13,899 bases of DNA from positions 1-13,899 of the forward strand of contig JAIRKX010000159.1 of NCBI GenBank assembly GCA_031259805.1, in the 5' to 3' direction. Source of the stretch: Prevotellaceae bacterium. Its GTDB lineage: Bacteria; Bacteroidota; Bacteroidia; Bacteroidales; UBA932. A program made the position numbers and the translations under genes. Shown piece after piece: positions 1-5,203 of the stretch (position 1 is its first letter; each line of letters begins with the position of its first letter). Below the pieces are notes generated by a model, which was not told the origin of the DNA, searched no databases, and saw only the letters and a list, made by a program, of their open reading frames with translations.

Positions 1-256
1 CCCGAAGGAGGTAGAAATGGCGCTCGACCGGTTTGAGCAAATCCTTATCCGCCTGTTGCTGGACGGTCACAGCGTCCAACTGGGCGACTGGGGCTCGTTC
101 CATCTGACGTGCAACAGCGCCGGCGTAGAAACGAAAGCGGAGGTAACGGCAGCGAACATTAAGAACCTGAACATCCGTTTTACTCCCGGCAATGAACTGG
201 CCGATGCGTTGAAACACGCCTCGTTCATCGCTGCCGAGACGATCGTCTCGGAATAG
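1..256 (+). CDS. HU/IHF-related DNA-binding protein, 3' part (5' end outside window)
   Basis: This is the C-terminal part of a small histone-like DNA-binding protein of the Bacteroidota HU-related family, which probably bends or compacts DNA in the nucleoid. The visible sequence has the HU/IHF fold signature LLDGHSVQLGDWGSFHL, the turn into the beta-arm, followed by RFTPGNELADALKHASF, which matches the conserved FTPG-x-EL-x-D-x-L end of the family. The frame is open to the left edge without a stop (P-K-E-V-E before the first Met at 17). Family members carry a further N-terminal helical section, so the true start almost certainly lies upstream. A Met codon at 17 preceded by AAGGAGGT could be mistaken for a start. 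The stop is TAG at 254-256 and an intrinsic terminator follows at once, so the gene is transcriptionally separate from the tRNA-tuf unit. The family is clear from motifs, but the exact subfamily and DNA preference are not. Confidence 0.8.
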   Translation, partial: PKEVEMALDRFEQILIRLLLDGHSVQLGDWGSFHLTCNSAGVETKAEVTAANIKNLNIRFTPGNELADALKHASFIAAETIVSE

Positions 257-286
257 TCAATCAACGATTTCCGAGTGTATATGTAT

Positions 287-442
287 GATGGGAATGCTCC
301 CGCTTAACCGGCGGGAGCGTTTCTGTTTTATGACGGGAACGCTCCCGTTCACCTAATGGGAACGCTCCCATCATTCGACGGGAACGCTCCCATCATCCGA
401 CGGGAACGCTCCCACCGTTCGACAGGAACAGTCAGATATGTC
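287..442. repeat. Tandem array of about 22-bp units with core GGGAACGCTCCC
   Basis: Seven head-to-tail units can be aligned, starting at 287, 310, 332, 355, 377, 399 and 421, with a pitch of 22-23 bp. The consensus is GACGGGAACGCTCCC plus a variable 7-8 nt tail such as ATCATTC. The 12-bp core is identical in four units (335-346, 358-369, 380-391, 402-413). It has one change in the first unit (290-301, GGGAATGCTCCC) and is decayed in the second (313-324) and last (424-435). Each core is a small hyphenated palindrome, GGGA-ACGC-TCCC. An inverted partial copy, GCGTTCCCG, stands at 472-480. The array is GC-rich beside AT-rich flanks and encodes no protein. It could be a minisatellite, a set of protein-binding sites about two helical turns apart, or a string of small RNA hairpins. 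Nothing visible decides between these. Confidence 0.85.
290..330 (+). terminator. Intrinsic terminator after the HU-like gene
   Basis: GCTCCCGC (296-303) pairs perfectly with GCGGGAGC (311-318) across a 7-nt spacer. Weaker pairs extend the stem outward (A294-T320, A293-T321), and the T-rich stretch TTTCTGTTTTA follows at 320-330. It lies 34 nt after the HU-like stop codon. Its two arms coincide with the first two, most diverged, units of the 22-bp repeat array, so terminator and repeats share an origin or have merged. Confidence 0.65.
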
Positions 443-631
443 AAGGGCGGGCATCATCCCTAATTTCCTTTGCGTTCCCGTTAGGGCAACAGTCAGTAGT
501 CAAATATCAATATTGGCCGGTTTCCCCCTGTCCCATCAAGAAAACACTATAAAATTCTAAAAAATAAAACTCTTATATCCAATCTACTATATCGTCTATA
601 GTTATTTTTTTACAATCAAAGTCCTAAAAAG
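443..631. other. Non-coding spacer between repeat array and tRNA promoter
   Basis: No coding region of plausible length or codon character is visible on either strand. CCCTAA (458-463) and TTAGGG (481-486) can form a 6-bp stem whose loop contains the inverted repeat copy at 472-480. From about 540 the sequence becomes strongly A/T-rich. ACTATA (586-591) and TATAGT (597-602) form a weak 6-bp hairpin followed by a run of seven T at 605-611, which might be a minor terminator insulating the promoter downstream. Apart from these I see nothing in it. Confidence 0.5.
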
Positions 632-663
632 TTTGGTAGATAAAAATAAATGTACTACCTTTG
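632..663 (+). promoter_or_regulatory. Bacteroidota-type promoter of the tRNA-tuf operon
   Basis: TTTG at 632-635 matches the -33 element and TACCTTTG at 656-663 matches the -7 element (TAnnTTTG) of the primary sigma factor of Bacteroidota. The spacer is 20 nt, within the usual 19-21. The flanks are A/T-rich. Transcription would start near 669-671, about 33 nt before the first tRNA. This is the only perfect match to the two-part consensus that I found in the window, and it is placed where a stable-RNA promoter is needed. Confidence 0.85.
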
Positions 664-702
664 CGCTCCATTTTGCCAAAAAATGATGTTTTTTGACGTA
701 TT

Positions 703-776
703 GCCGATGTAGCTCAGTTGGCCAGAGCAGTTGATTTGTAATCAACTGGTCGGGGGTTCGAATCCCTCCATCGGCT
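703..776 (+). tRNA. tRNA-Thr (anticodon UGU)
   Basis: A complete cloverleaf is visible. The acceptor stem GCCGATG (703-709) pairs with CATCGGC (769-775). The anticodon stem GTTGA/TCAAC encloses the loop TTTGTAA with anticodon TGT at 737-739. The T-loop is TTCGAAT and the discriminator is T776. The CCA end is not encoded (CTA follows). It is the first gene of the tRNA cluster and reads ACA and probably other Thr codons ending in A or G. Confidence 0.97.
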
Positions 777-803
777 CTATCAACTGACTATGAAACAAAA
801 ATT

Positions 804-886
804 GGGGAGATACCAAAGTGGCCAACTGGGGCAGACTGTAAATCTGCTGGCGGACGCCTTCGTAGGTTCGAATCCTGCTCTCCCCA
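804..886 (+). tRNA. tRNA-Tyr (anticodon GUA)
   Basis: The acceptor GGGGAGA (804-810) pairs with TCTCCCC (879-885) and the discriminator is A886. The anticodon stem GCAGA/TCTGC surrounds CTGTAAA, with anticodon GTA at 838-840. A long variable arm between the anticodon and T arms marks this as a class II tRNA, as expected for bacterial tRNA-Tyr. The bases after the discriminator are CCA (887-889), so the 3' end may be genomically encoded. Confidence 0.97.
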
Positions 887-948
887 CCAGCGCATGCAGC
901 AGGCAAGCCGGGAGCCAAAATCGCTTATTGTTGTGTGCCGATAATTGT

Positions 949-1021
949 GCGGAAGTAGCTCAGTTGGTAGAGCATCAGCCTTCCAAGCTGAGGGTCGCGG
1001 GTTCGAACCTCGTCTTCCGCT
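949..1021 (+). tRNA. tRNA-Gly (anticodon UCC)
   Basis: The acceptor GCGGAAG (949-955) pairs with CTTCCGC (1014-1020). The anticodon stem TCAGC/GCTGA encloses CTTCCAA with anticodon TCC at 982-984. The T-loop is TTCGAAC. The discriminator T1021 is followed by CCA at 1022-1024, so the 3' CCA appears to be encoded. Only 6 nt separate T1021 from the next tRNA, so the two are processed from one transcript. Confidence 0.97.
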
Positions 1022-1027
1022 CCAAAG

Positions 1028-1099
<72 letters not shown>

Positions 1100-1180
1100 C
1101 TACTAAAAATAGAAAGAAGAAAACATACATAATGTATTAAAAATAAGTAAAAATAAATTAAAATCTAAAAACAAATAATT

Positions 1181-2368
1181 ATGGCAAAAGAAACATTCCA
1201 ACGAACGAAACCTCACGTTAACATTGGGACCATTGGTCATGTTGACCATGGGAAAACGACTCTGACCGCTGCAATAACGATGGTTCTTGCAAAACAGGGT
1301 CTGTCGCAGGTGCGCTCATTCGATTCAATCGACAATGCGCCCGAAGAAAAAGAACGCGGTATTACGATTAACACCGCGCATGTGGAATACGAAACGGCTA
1401 ACCGGCACTATGCCCACGTGGACTGCCCCGGACACGCCGACTACGTTAAGAACATGGTCACCGGCGCCGCCCAGATGGACGGTGCGATTCTGGTAGTAGC
1501 TGCTACCGACGGCTCTATGCCGCAAACCCGTGAACATATTCTGTTGGCGCGACAGGTAAATGTACCCCGAATAGTCGTGTTCCTGAACAAAGTGGACATG
1601 GTGGATGACCCCGAAATTATCGACTTGGTTGAAATGGACGTTCGCGATTTGCTGAACTTCTATAGCTTCGACGGCGACAACGCGCCGGTTATTCGCGGTT
1701 CTGCTCTCGGTGCACTCAATGGCGAGCCGGAATGGGAAGCCAAAGTCGTCGAATTGATGGACGCCGTAGATACCTACATTCCGATTCCTCCGCGTGATAA
1801 CGAAAAACCGTTTGTTATGCCGGTCGAAGACGTATTCTCAATTACCGGTCGCGGAACCGTGGCTACGGGACGTATCGAAACAGGCTTAATTAAAGTAGGC
1901 GAAGAAGTGGAAATTATCGGCTTAGGCGAAAAACCGAAAAAGACAACTGTAACCGGAGTCGAAATGTTTCGCAAGTTGCTCGATCGAGGTGAAGCCGGCG
2001 ACAACGTAGGACTACTGCTGCGTGGGATTGATAAAAAGGAAATCAAGCGTGGACAGGTCGTCGCTCGTCCGAATACCATTAAGCCGCACAAAAAATACGA
2101 AGCCGAAATATACGTATTGAAGAAAGAAGAAGGTGGGCGTCATACTCCCTTCCACAATAAGTACCGTCCGCAATTCTACCTGCGTACATTGGACATCACC
2201 GGCGAAATTACCCTGCCGCAAGGCGTGGAAATGGTAATGCCGGGCGACAATGTAACAATTACCGTAGACTTGATTTACCCTGTAGCAATGAGCGAAGGGT
2301 TGCGTTTCGCTATCCGCGAAGGCGGTCGTACTGTAGGCGCCGGTCAGGTAACGAAGATTCTTGACTAA
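1181..2368 (+). CDS. tuf: Elongation factor Tu
   Basis: EF-Tu is the cytoplasmic GTPase that carries aminoacyl-tRNA to the ribosomal A site. At 395 residues it has full family length. The GTP-binding domain (about 1-200) shows the P-loop GHVDHGKT at 19-26, the switch I motif RGITI at 59-63 with the Mg-coordinating Thr62, the DCPGH motif at 81-85 with catalytic His85, and NKVD at 136-139 for guanine recognition. Domains II and III follow, with GRGTVATGRIETG and the C-terminal GGRTVGAGQV. The start is fixed by the conserved KPHVNIGTIGHVDHG beginning ten residues in. The leader (1100-1180) is A/T-rich without a clear Shine-Dalgarno sequence, as is common in Bacteroidota. The gene follows four tRNAs and is presumably cotranscribed from the promoter at 632-663. 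One detail is Ser112 where most EF-Tu proteins have Pro in DGPMPQTREH. Confidence 0.99.
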   Translation: MAKETFQRTKPHVNIGTIGHVDHGKTTLTAAITMVLAKQGLSQVRSFDSIDNAPEEKERGITINTAHVEYETANRHYAHVDCPGHADYVKNMVTGAAQMDGAILVVAATDGSMPQTREHILLARQVNVPRIVVFLNKVDMVDDPEIIDLVEMDVRDLLNFYSFDGDNAPVIRGSALGALNGEPEWEAKVVELMDAVDTYIPIPPRDNEKPFVMPVEDVFSITGRGTVATGRIETGLIKVGEEVEIIGLGEKPKKTTVTGVEMFRKLLDRGEAGDNVGLLLRGIDKKEIKRGQVVARPNTIKPHKKYEAEIYVLKKEEGGRHTPFHNKYRPQFYLRTLDITGEITLPQGVEMVMPGDNVTITVDLIYPVAMSEGLRFAIREGGRTVGAGQVTKILD

Positions 2369-2398
2369 AACCACCCTTTTAGTTGTAGATTATGGTTG

Positions 2399-2440
2399 AA
2401 TTTCAGGTTTATCAATGTATAACTATAAATCTGAAATTTT
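2399..2440 (+). terminator. AU-rich hairpin after tuf (weak terminator or processing site)
   Basis: AATTTCAGGTTTAT (2399-2412) can pair with ATAAATCTGAAATT (2425-2438) over 14 positions with a single G-T wobble. The loop is 12 nt and the 3' side ends in TTTT before AAAA. The stem is long but A/T-rich, so termination would probably be partial. It could instead be a cleavage or stability element separating tuf mRNA from tRNA-Trp. Confidence 0.5.
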
Positions 2441-2470
2441 AAAACAACCCAGACCCTGAAGTGGGGTTAT

Positions 2471-2541
2471 AGGGGCATAGTTCAAGGGTAGAATAGCGGT
2501 CTCCAAAACCGTTGATGGGCGTTCGAATCGCTCTGCCCCTG
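2471..2541 (+). tRNA. tRNA-Trp (anticodon CCA)
   Basis: The acceptor AGGGGCA (2471-2477) pairs with TGCCCCT (2534-2540) and the discriminator is G2541. The anticodon stem GCGGT/ACCGT surrounds CTCCAAA, with anticodon CCA at 2503-2505. The T-stem GGGCG/CGCTC encloses TTCGAAT. The terminal CCA is not encoded (CAA follows). It lies between tuf and secE, a position known for this tRNA in several bacterial lineages. Confidence 0.96.
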
Positions 2542-2553
2542 CAAGTAATGAAG

Positions 2554-2626
2554 CGGTGTGTTACGGCCGCCGAGTGAAAAAAATGAGAACACGCCGAAAA
2601 TATTCGCAATGCTTCCAACCGCGAAT
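2554..2626 (+). other. Two hairpins in the spacer between tRNA-Trp and secE
   Basis: CGGTGTGTT (2554-2562) can pair with AACACGCCG (2588-2596) with one G-T wobble, leaving a 25-nt loop. ATTCGC (2602-2607) pairs perfectly with GCGAAT (2621-2626) over a 13-nt loop. Both lie in the presumed 5' leader of secE and end 23 nt before its start codon. Neither has a T-run, so they are not obvious terminators. They may be RNA-processing or regulatory structures, or chance pairing. Confidence 0.3.
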
Positions 2627-2649
2627 CTTCCGGTATAATCATTAACAAA

Positions 2650-2844
2650 ATGAAAAAAATTAAAGCGTATTTAAAAGAATCGTACAATGAATTGGTGCAT
2701 AAAGTAACATGGCCGTCATGGGCACAGTTGCAAAGCAGTGCTGTAGTCGTCATGGTGGGTTCGGTTATTTTGTCGTTGATTGTGCTCGCTATGGACTTGT
2801 TATTCCGTAACGGCATGCAAGTTATCTATGAATTGTTGTATTAA
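2650..2844 (+). CDS. secE: Preprotein translocase subunit SecE
   Basis: SecE is the small clamp subunit of the SecYEG channel in the inner membrane, where it stabilises SecY. The 64-residue product is the short single-span form. It has an amphipathic N-terminal helix with KESYNEL at 9-15, the family hallmark KVTWPSW at 18-24, then one transmembrane helix at about 29-52 and a short tail. Asp49 near the end of the span fits the family pattern. The start at 2650 gives the expected MKKIKAYLKES beginning. The leader carries no clear Shine-Dalgarno sequence. nusG begins 13 nt after the stop, the usual secE-nusG pairing, so the two are surely cotranscribed. Confidence 0.97.
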   Translation: MKKIKAYLKESYNELVHKVTWPSWAQLQSSAVVVMVGSVILSLIVLAMDLLFRNGMQVIYELLY

Positions 2845-2857
2845 AGTTTTACGAACA

Positions 2858-3406
2858 ATGAGCGAAATTACTAAGCAGTGGTATGTATTAAGATCTGCGG
2901 GCGGTCGTGAAAGAAAAGCGAAAGAATACATCGAAAGTGAAATCAAACGCTTGAGACTTCAGGACTACATTTCGCAGGTGCTTATTCCTACCGAAAAAAT
3001 TTACCAAGTTAAAAACGGTAAAAAGATTAGTAAGGATCGCGTCTATTATCCGGGATACGTTTTAATAGAAGCCGCTCTGGTAGGAGAAGTGGAACATGTC
3101 TTACGCAACATCCCGAACATATCGGGCTTTCTGGGAGAAGTCAAAGGTTCTAAACCGATGCCCCTGCGTCCGGTGGAAGTAAATCGCATCTTAGGCCGTG
3201 TGGATGCACTGGCCGAAGGCGACGAGGAAAACATTACGCCGTTTGTCGTGGGAGAGCCGGTTAAGGTAATCGACGGGCCTTTCAACGGATTTAACGGCAC
3301 GATTGAAGAGGTGAACGAAGACAAGAAGAAACTGAAAGTGATGGTCAAAATTTTTGGCCGGAGAACCTTGCTGGAGTTAGGTTTTGTACAAGTAGAAAAA
3401 GATTAA
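2858..3406 (+). CDS. nusG: Transcription termination/antitermination factor NusG
   Basis: NusG binds the clamp of elongating RNA polymerase, suppresses pausing, and links transcription to Rho or to the ribosome. The 182-residue product has an N-terminal NGN domain (about 1-115) starting with QWYVLRSAGGRERK and containing YYPGYVLIEA, the family core, followed by IPNISGFLG. A linker leads to the C-terminal KOW domain (about 128-182) with VKVIDGPFNGFNGTI and the closing FGRRTLLELGFVQVE. The open frame extends upstream to 2780, but that part overlaps secE and has no NusG similarity. Met at 2858, just before SEITKQWYV, is the sound start. The gene lies 13 nt after secE and 12 nt before rplK. Its target polymerase subunits are encoded downstream in the same locus. 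Confidence 0.97.
   Translation: MSEITKQWYVLRSAGGRERKAKEYIESEIKRLRLQDYISQVLIPTEKIYQVKNGKKISKDRVYYPGYVLIEAALVGEVEHVLRNIPNISGFLGEVKGSKPMPLRPVEVNRILGRVDALAEGDEENITPFVVGEPVKVIDGPFNGFNGTIEEVNEDKKKLKVMVKIFGRRTLLELGFVQVEKD
3353..3386 (+). promoter_or_regulatory. Possible internal promoter for rplK within the nusG 3' end
   Basis: TTTG at 3353-3356 and TAGGTTTT at 3378-3385 (7 of 8 matches to TAnnTTTG) are separated by 21 nt. A start near 3391-3393 would give a short leader before rplK at 3419. E. coli has a promoter ahead of rplK, which makes this plausible. However, the bases encode conserved NusG residues and the match is imperfect, so chance is a real alternative. Confidence 0.2.
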
Positions 3407-3418
3407 AAGAAAAAAATT

Positions 3419-3865
3419 ATGGCTAAAGAGATTGCCGGATTAATTAAACTACAAATCAAAGGCGGAGCAGCTAATCCCTCGCCGCCGGTAGGTCCTGCAT
3501 TAGGTTCTAAAGGCGTAAACATAATGGAGTTTTGCAAGCAATTTAATGCACGCACGCAAGATAGAGCCGGAAAAGTATTGCCGGTTATCATTACGGTTTA
3601 CAGCGACAAGTCATTTGACTTTATCGTAAAACAACCCCCGGTTGCCGTCCAGCTTCAGGAAGCAGCCAAAATACAAAAGGGGTCGCCCGAACCAAATCGC
3701 AAGAAAATAGCTACCGTTACATGGGAACAAGTCCGTACCATTGCCGAAAGCAAAATGCCCGATATGAATGCATTTACGCTTCAATCGGCCATGCGGATGA
3801 TTGCCGGTACCGCCCGAAGTATGGGAATCGTCGTCGAAGGCGCATTTCCTGCTGATGTAAATTAA
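3419..3865 (+). CDS. rplK: 50S ribosomal protein L11
   Basis: L11 binds the GTPase-associated region of 23S rRNA at the base of the L12 stalk and takes part in factor-dependent GTP hydrolysis and, in many bacteria, in the stringent response. The 148-residue product has normal length. The N-terminal domain carries IKLQIKGGAANPSPPVGPALG with the prolines around residues 21-27 that in other bacteria contact thiostrepton. The rRNA-binding C-terminal domain ends with AMRMIAGTARSMGIVVEG. The start at 3419 gives the expected MAKEIAGLIKL. The leader is only 12 nt and purine/A-rich, too short to hold the L1-binding mRNA site that E. coli has ahead of rplK. The gene is followed after 17 nt by rplA. Confidence 0.98.
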   Translation: MAKEIAGLIKLQIKGGAANPSPPVGPALGSKGVNIMEFCKQFNARTQDRAGKVLPVIITVYSDKSFDFIVKQPPVAVQLQEAAKIQKGSPEPNRKKIATVTWEQVRTIAESKMPDMNAFTLQSAMRMIAGTARSMGIVVEGAFPADVN

Positions 3866-3882
3866 AAACACGTAGAAGAGAT

Positions 3883-4584
3883 ATGAGTAAACTGACAAAA
3901 AAACAGAAAATCGCCTACGCAAAGGTAGAACCCTTAAAGCAATACAAGTTGACCGAAGCCATGAAACTGGTAAAAGACGTTTCCTTTACCAAGTTCGATG
4001 CTGCGGTTGATTTGGCAGTACGATTGGGCGTCGACCCGCGGAAAACAAATCAAATGGTACGCGGCGTAGTAACTCTTCCGCATGGAACAGGGAAAATTAC
4101 TCGTGTGCTGGTGCTCTGCACGCCCGACAAAGAGGCGGAAGCGAAAGCGGCAGGCGCAGAACATGTAGGTCTTGACGAGTATATTGAAAAAATTAAAAAC
4201 GGATGGACGGACATCGACGTGATTATCTGCACCCCGTCAGTGATGGCGAAAGTGGGTGCATTGGGTCGCGTATTGGGTCCTCGCGGGTTGATGCCCAATC
4301 CTAAAACCGGTACGGTAACGATGGAAGTCGGAAAAGCGGTATCGGAAGTTAAAGCGGGTAAAATCGACTTTAAAGTGGATAAACAGGGTATCGTGCACGC
4401 ATCCATCGGAAAAGTGTCGTTCGATGTGGAGAAACTTACCGACAACGCACACGAATTTTTAAATATGATTGTTAAGCTGAAACCTTCTACATTGAAGGGT
4501 ACGTATATTAGAAGCGTTTTCATTTCGTCCACCATGAGCCCCGGCATTTGTGTGGATACAAAAACGTTGACAGCTGCAGAATAG
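3883..4584 (+). CDS. rplA: 50S ribosomal protein L1
   Basis: L1 forms the mobile L1 stalk on 23S rRNA, which helps move deacylated tRNA out of the E site. In many bacteria it also represses its own mRNA. The 233 residues match the family length. Domain I is discontinuous (about 1-67 and 160-233). Domain II holds GPRGLMPNPKTGT at 132-144, a family signature. The rRNA-contacting loop near the C terminus reads SSTMSPGI, with Ser219 where most L1 proteins have Gly (STMGPG). I believe this variant is common in Bacteroidota, but cannot confirm it here. The start at 3883 gives MSKLTKKQK. The gene ends in a tandem stop, TAG then in-frame TAA (4582-4587), and rplJ starts 24 nt later. Confidence 0.98.
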   Translation: MSKLTKKQKIAYAKVEPLKQYKLTEAMKLVKDVSFTKFDAAVDLAVRLGVDPRKTNQMVRGVVTLPHGTGKITRVLVLCTPDKEAEAKAAGAEHVGLDEYIEKIKNGWTDIDVIICTPSVMAKVGALGRVLGPRGLMPNPKTGTVTMEVGKAVSEVKAGKIDFKVDKQGIVHASIGKVSFDVEKLTDNAHEFLNMIVKLKPSTLKGTYIRSVFISSTMSPGICVDTKTLTAAE

Positions 4585-4608
4585 TAAAAAGAAGAAGGAA
4601 AGAAGAAG

Positions 4609-5130
4609 ATGAGAAAAGAAGAAAAAAACGTTATTATAGAGCGTCTGGCAAAGCAGCTTCAACAAACACCCCATTTTTATATTGCCGACATTTCGGGTCT
4701 GAATGCTGAAAATACTACGAAGTTACGCAGGGAATGTTTTGAGAAAAAAATCCAATTGGTAGTAGTCAAAAATACGCTACTCCAAAAAGCATTGGAAAAA
4801 AACAATTTCCCCGAAACCGCGTTGTACGACGTATTAAGTGGCCCTACATCGGTAATGTTTACGGAAACCGCCAACGTGCCGGCGCGCCTGATTAAGGAAT
4901 TCGGCGCAAAGTACGGCAAACCCGAATTGAAAGGCGCCTATGTACAGGAATGCCTGTACCTCGGTGCAGACACTTTGGAAACGTTGGTTAATGTAAAATC
5001 TCGCGAAGAGTTGATTGGCGATGTGATCGGCACATTGCAGTCCCCGATGCAGCGTGTCATCTCGGCATTGCAGCGTGGTGGCCAAACAATTGCCGGCATC
5101 GTAAAAACACTGGAAGAACGCGCCGCATAA
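4609..5130 (+). CDS. rplJ: 50S ribosomal protein L10
   Basis: L10 anchors the L12 dimers of the stalk to 23S rRNA. The 173-residue product has an N-terminal globular RNA-binding domain (about 1-130), including FYIADISGLNAENTTKLRRECFEK and VVKNTLLQKAL, the latter a family motif, and GPTSVMF. A long C-terminal helix (about 135-173) would carry the L12-binding segments. The leader (4585-4608) is almost purely purine, with GAAGGAAAGAAG just before ATG, the most Shine-Dalgarno-like start of the operon. Only 24 nt separate rplA from rplJ, so the folded L10 leader found upstream of rplJ in many bacteria has no room. Any autoregulatory site would have to lie within rplA. Confidence 0.97.
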   Translation: MRKEEKNVIIERLAKQLQQTPHFYIADISGLNAENTTKLRRECFEKKIQLVVVKNTLLQKALEKNNFPETALYDVLSGPTSVMFTETANVPARLIKEFGAKYGKPELKGAYVQECLYLGADTLETLVNVKSREELIGDVIGTLQSPMQRVISALQRGGQTIAGIVKTLEERAA

Positions 5131-5203
5131 AAATAACCCAATGGTCGGTAGTGCGGATCGGCCTGAAATTAAAAACAACAAAACATTAAAAAATTAAATA
5201 ATT

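Noticed and set aside
287..442. CRISPR array
   Set aside because: The units are 22 bp with no unique spacers of constant 30-40 bp length and no cas genes nearby. It is a direct tandem repeat.
1125..1137. Small palindrome ATACAT-A-ATGTAT in the tuf leader
   Set aside because: It is only 6 bp per arm, in extremely A/T-rich sequence, where it is easily expected by chance.
2634..2639. TATAAT before secE as a sigma70-type -10 box
   Set aside because: Bacteroidota use TAnnTTTG. No matching -33 TTTG or TTGACA-like -35 element stands at proper distance, and A/T-rich leaders produce such hexamers by chance.
2780..2857. Upstream extension of the nusG frame
   Set aside because: It overlaps the 3' end of secE in another frame and has no NusG similarity. 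The family start MSEITKQWYV lies at 2858.
4050..4547. Open frame of 165 codons on the - strand inside rplA
   Set aside because: It is antisense to a conserved ribosomal gene with no promoter or start context. It is a shadow of rplA.
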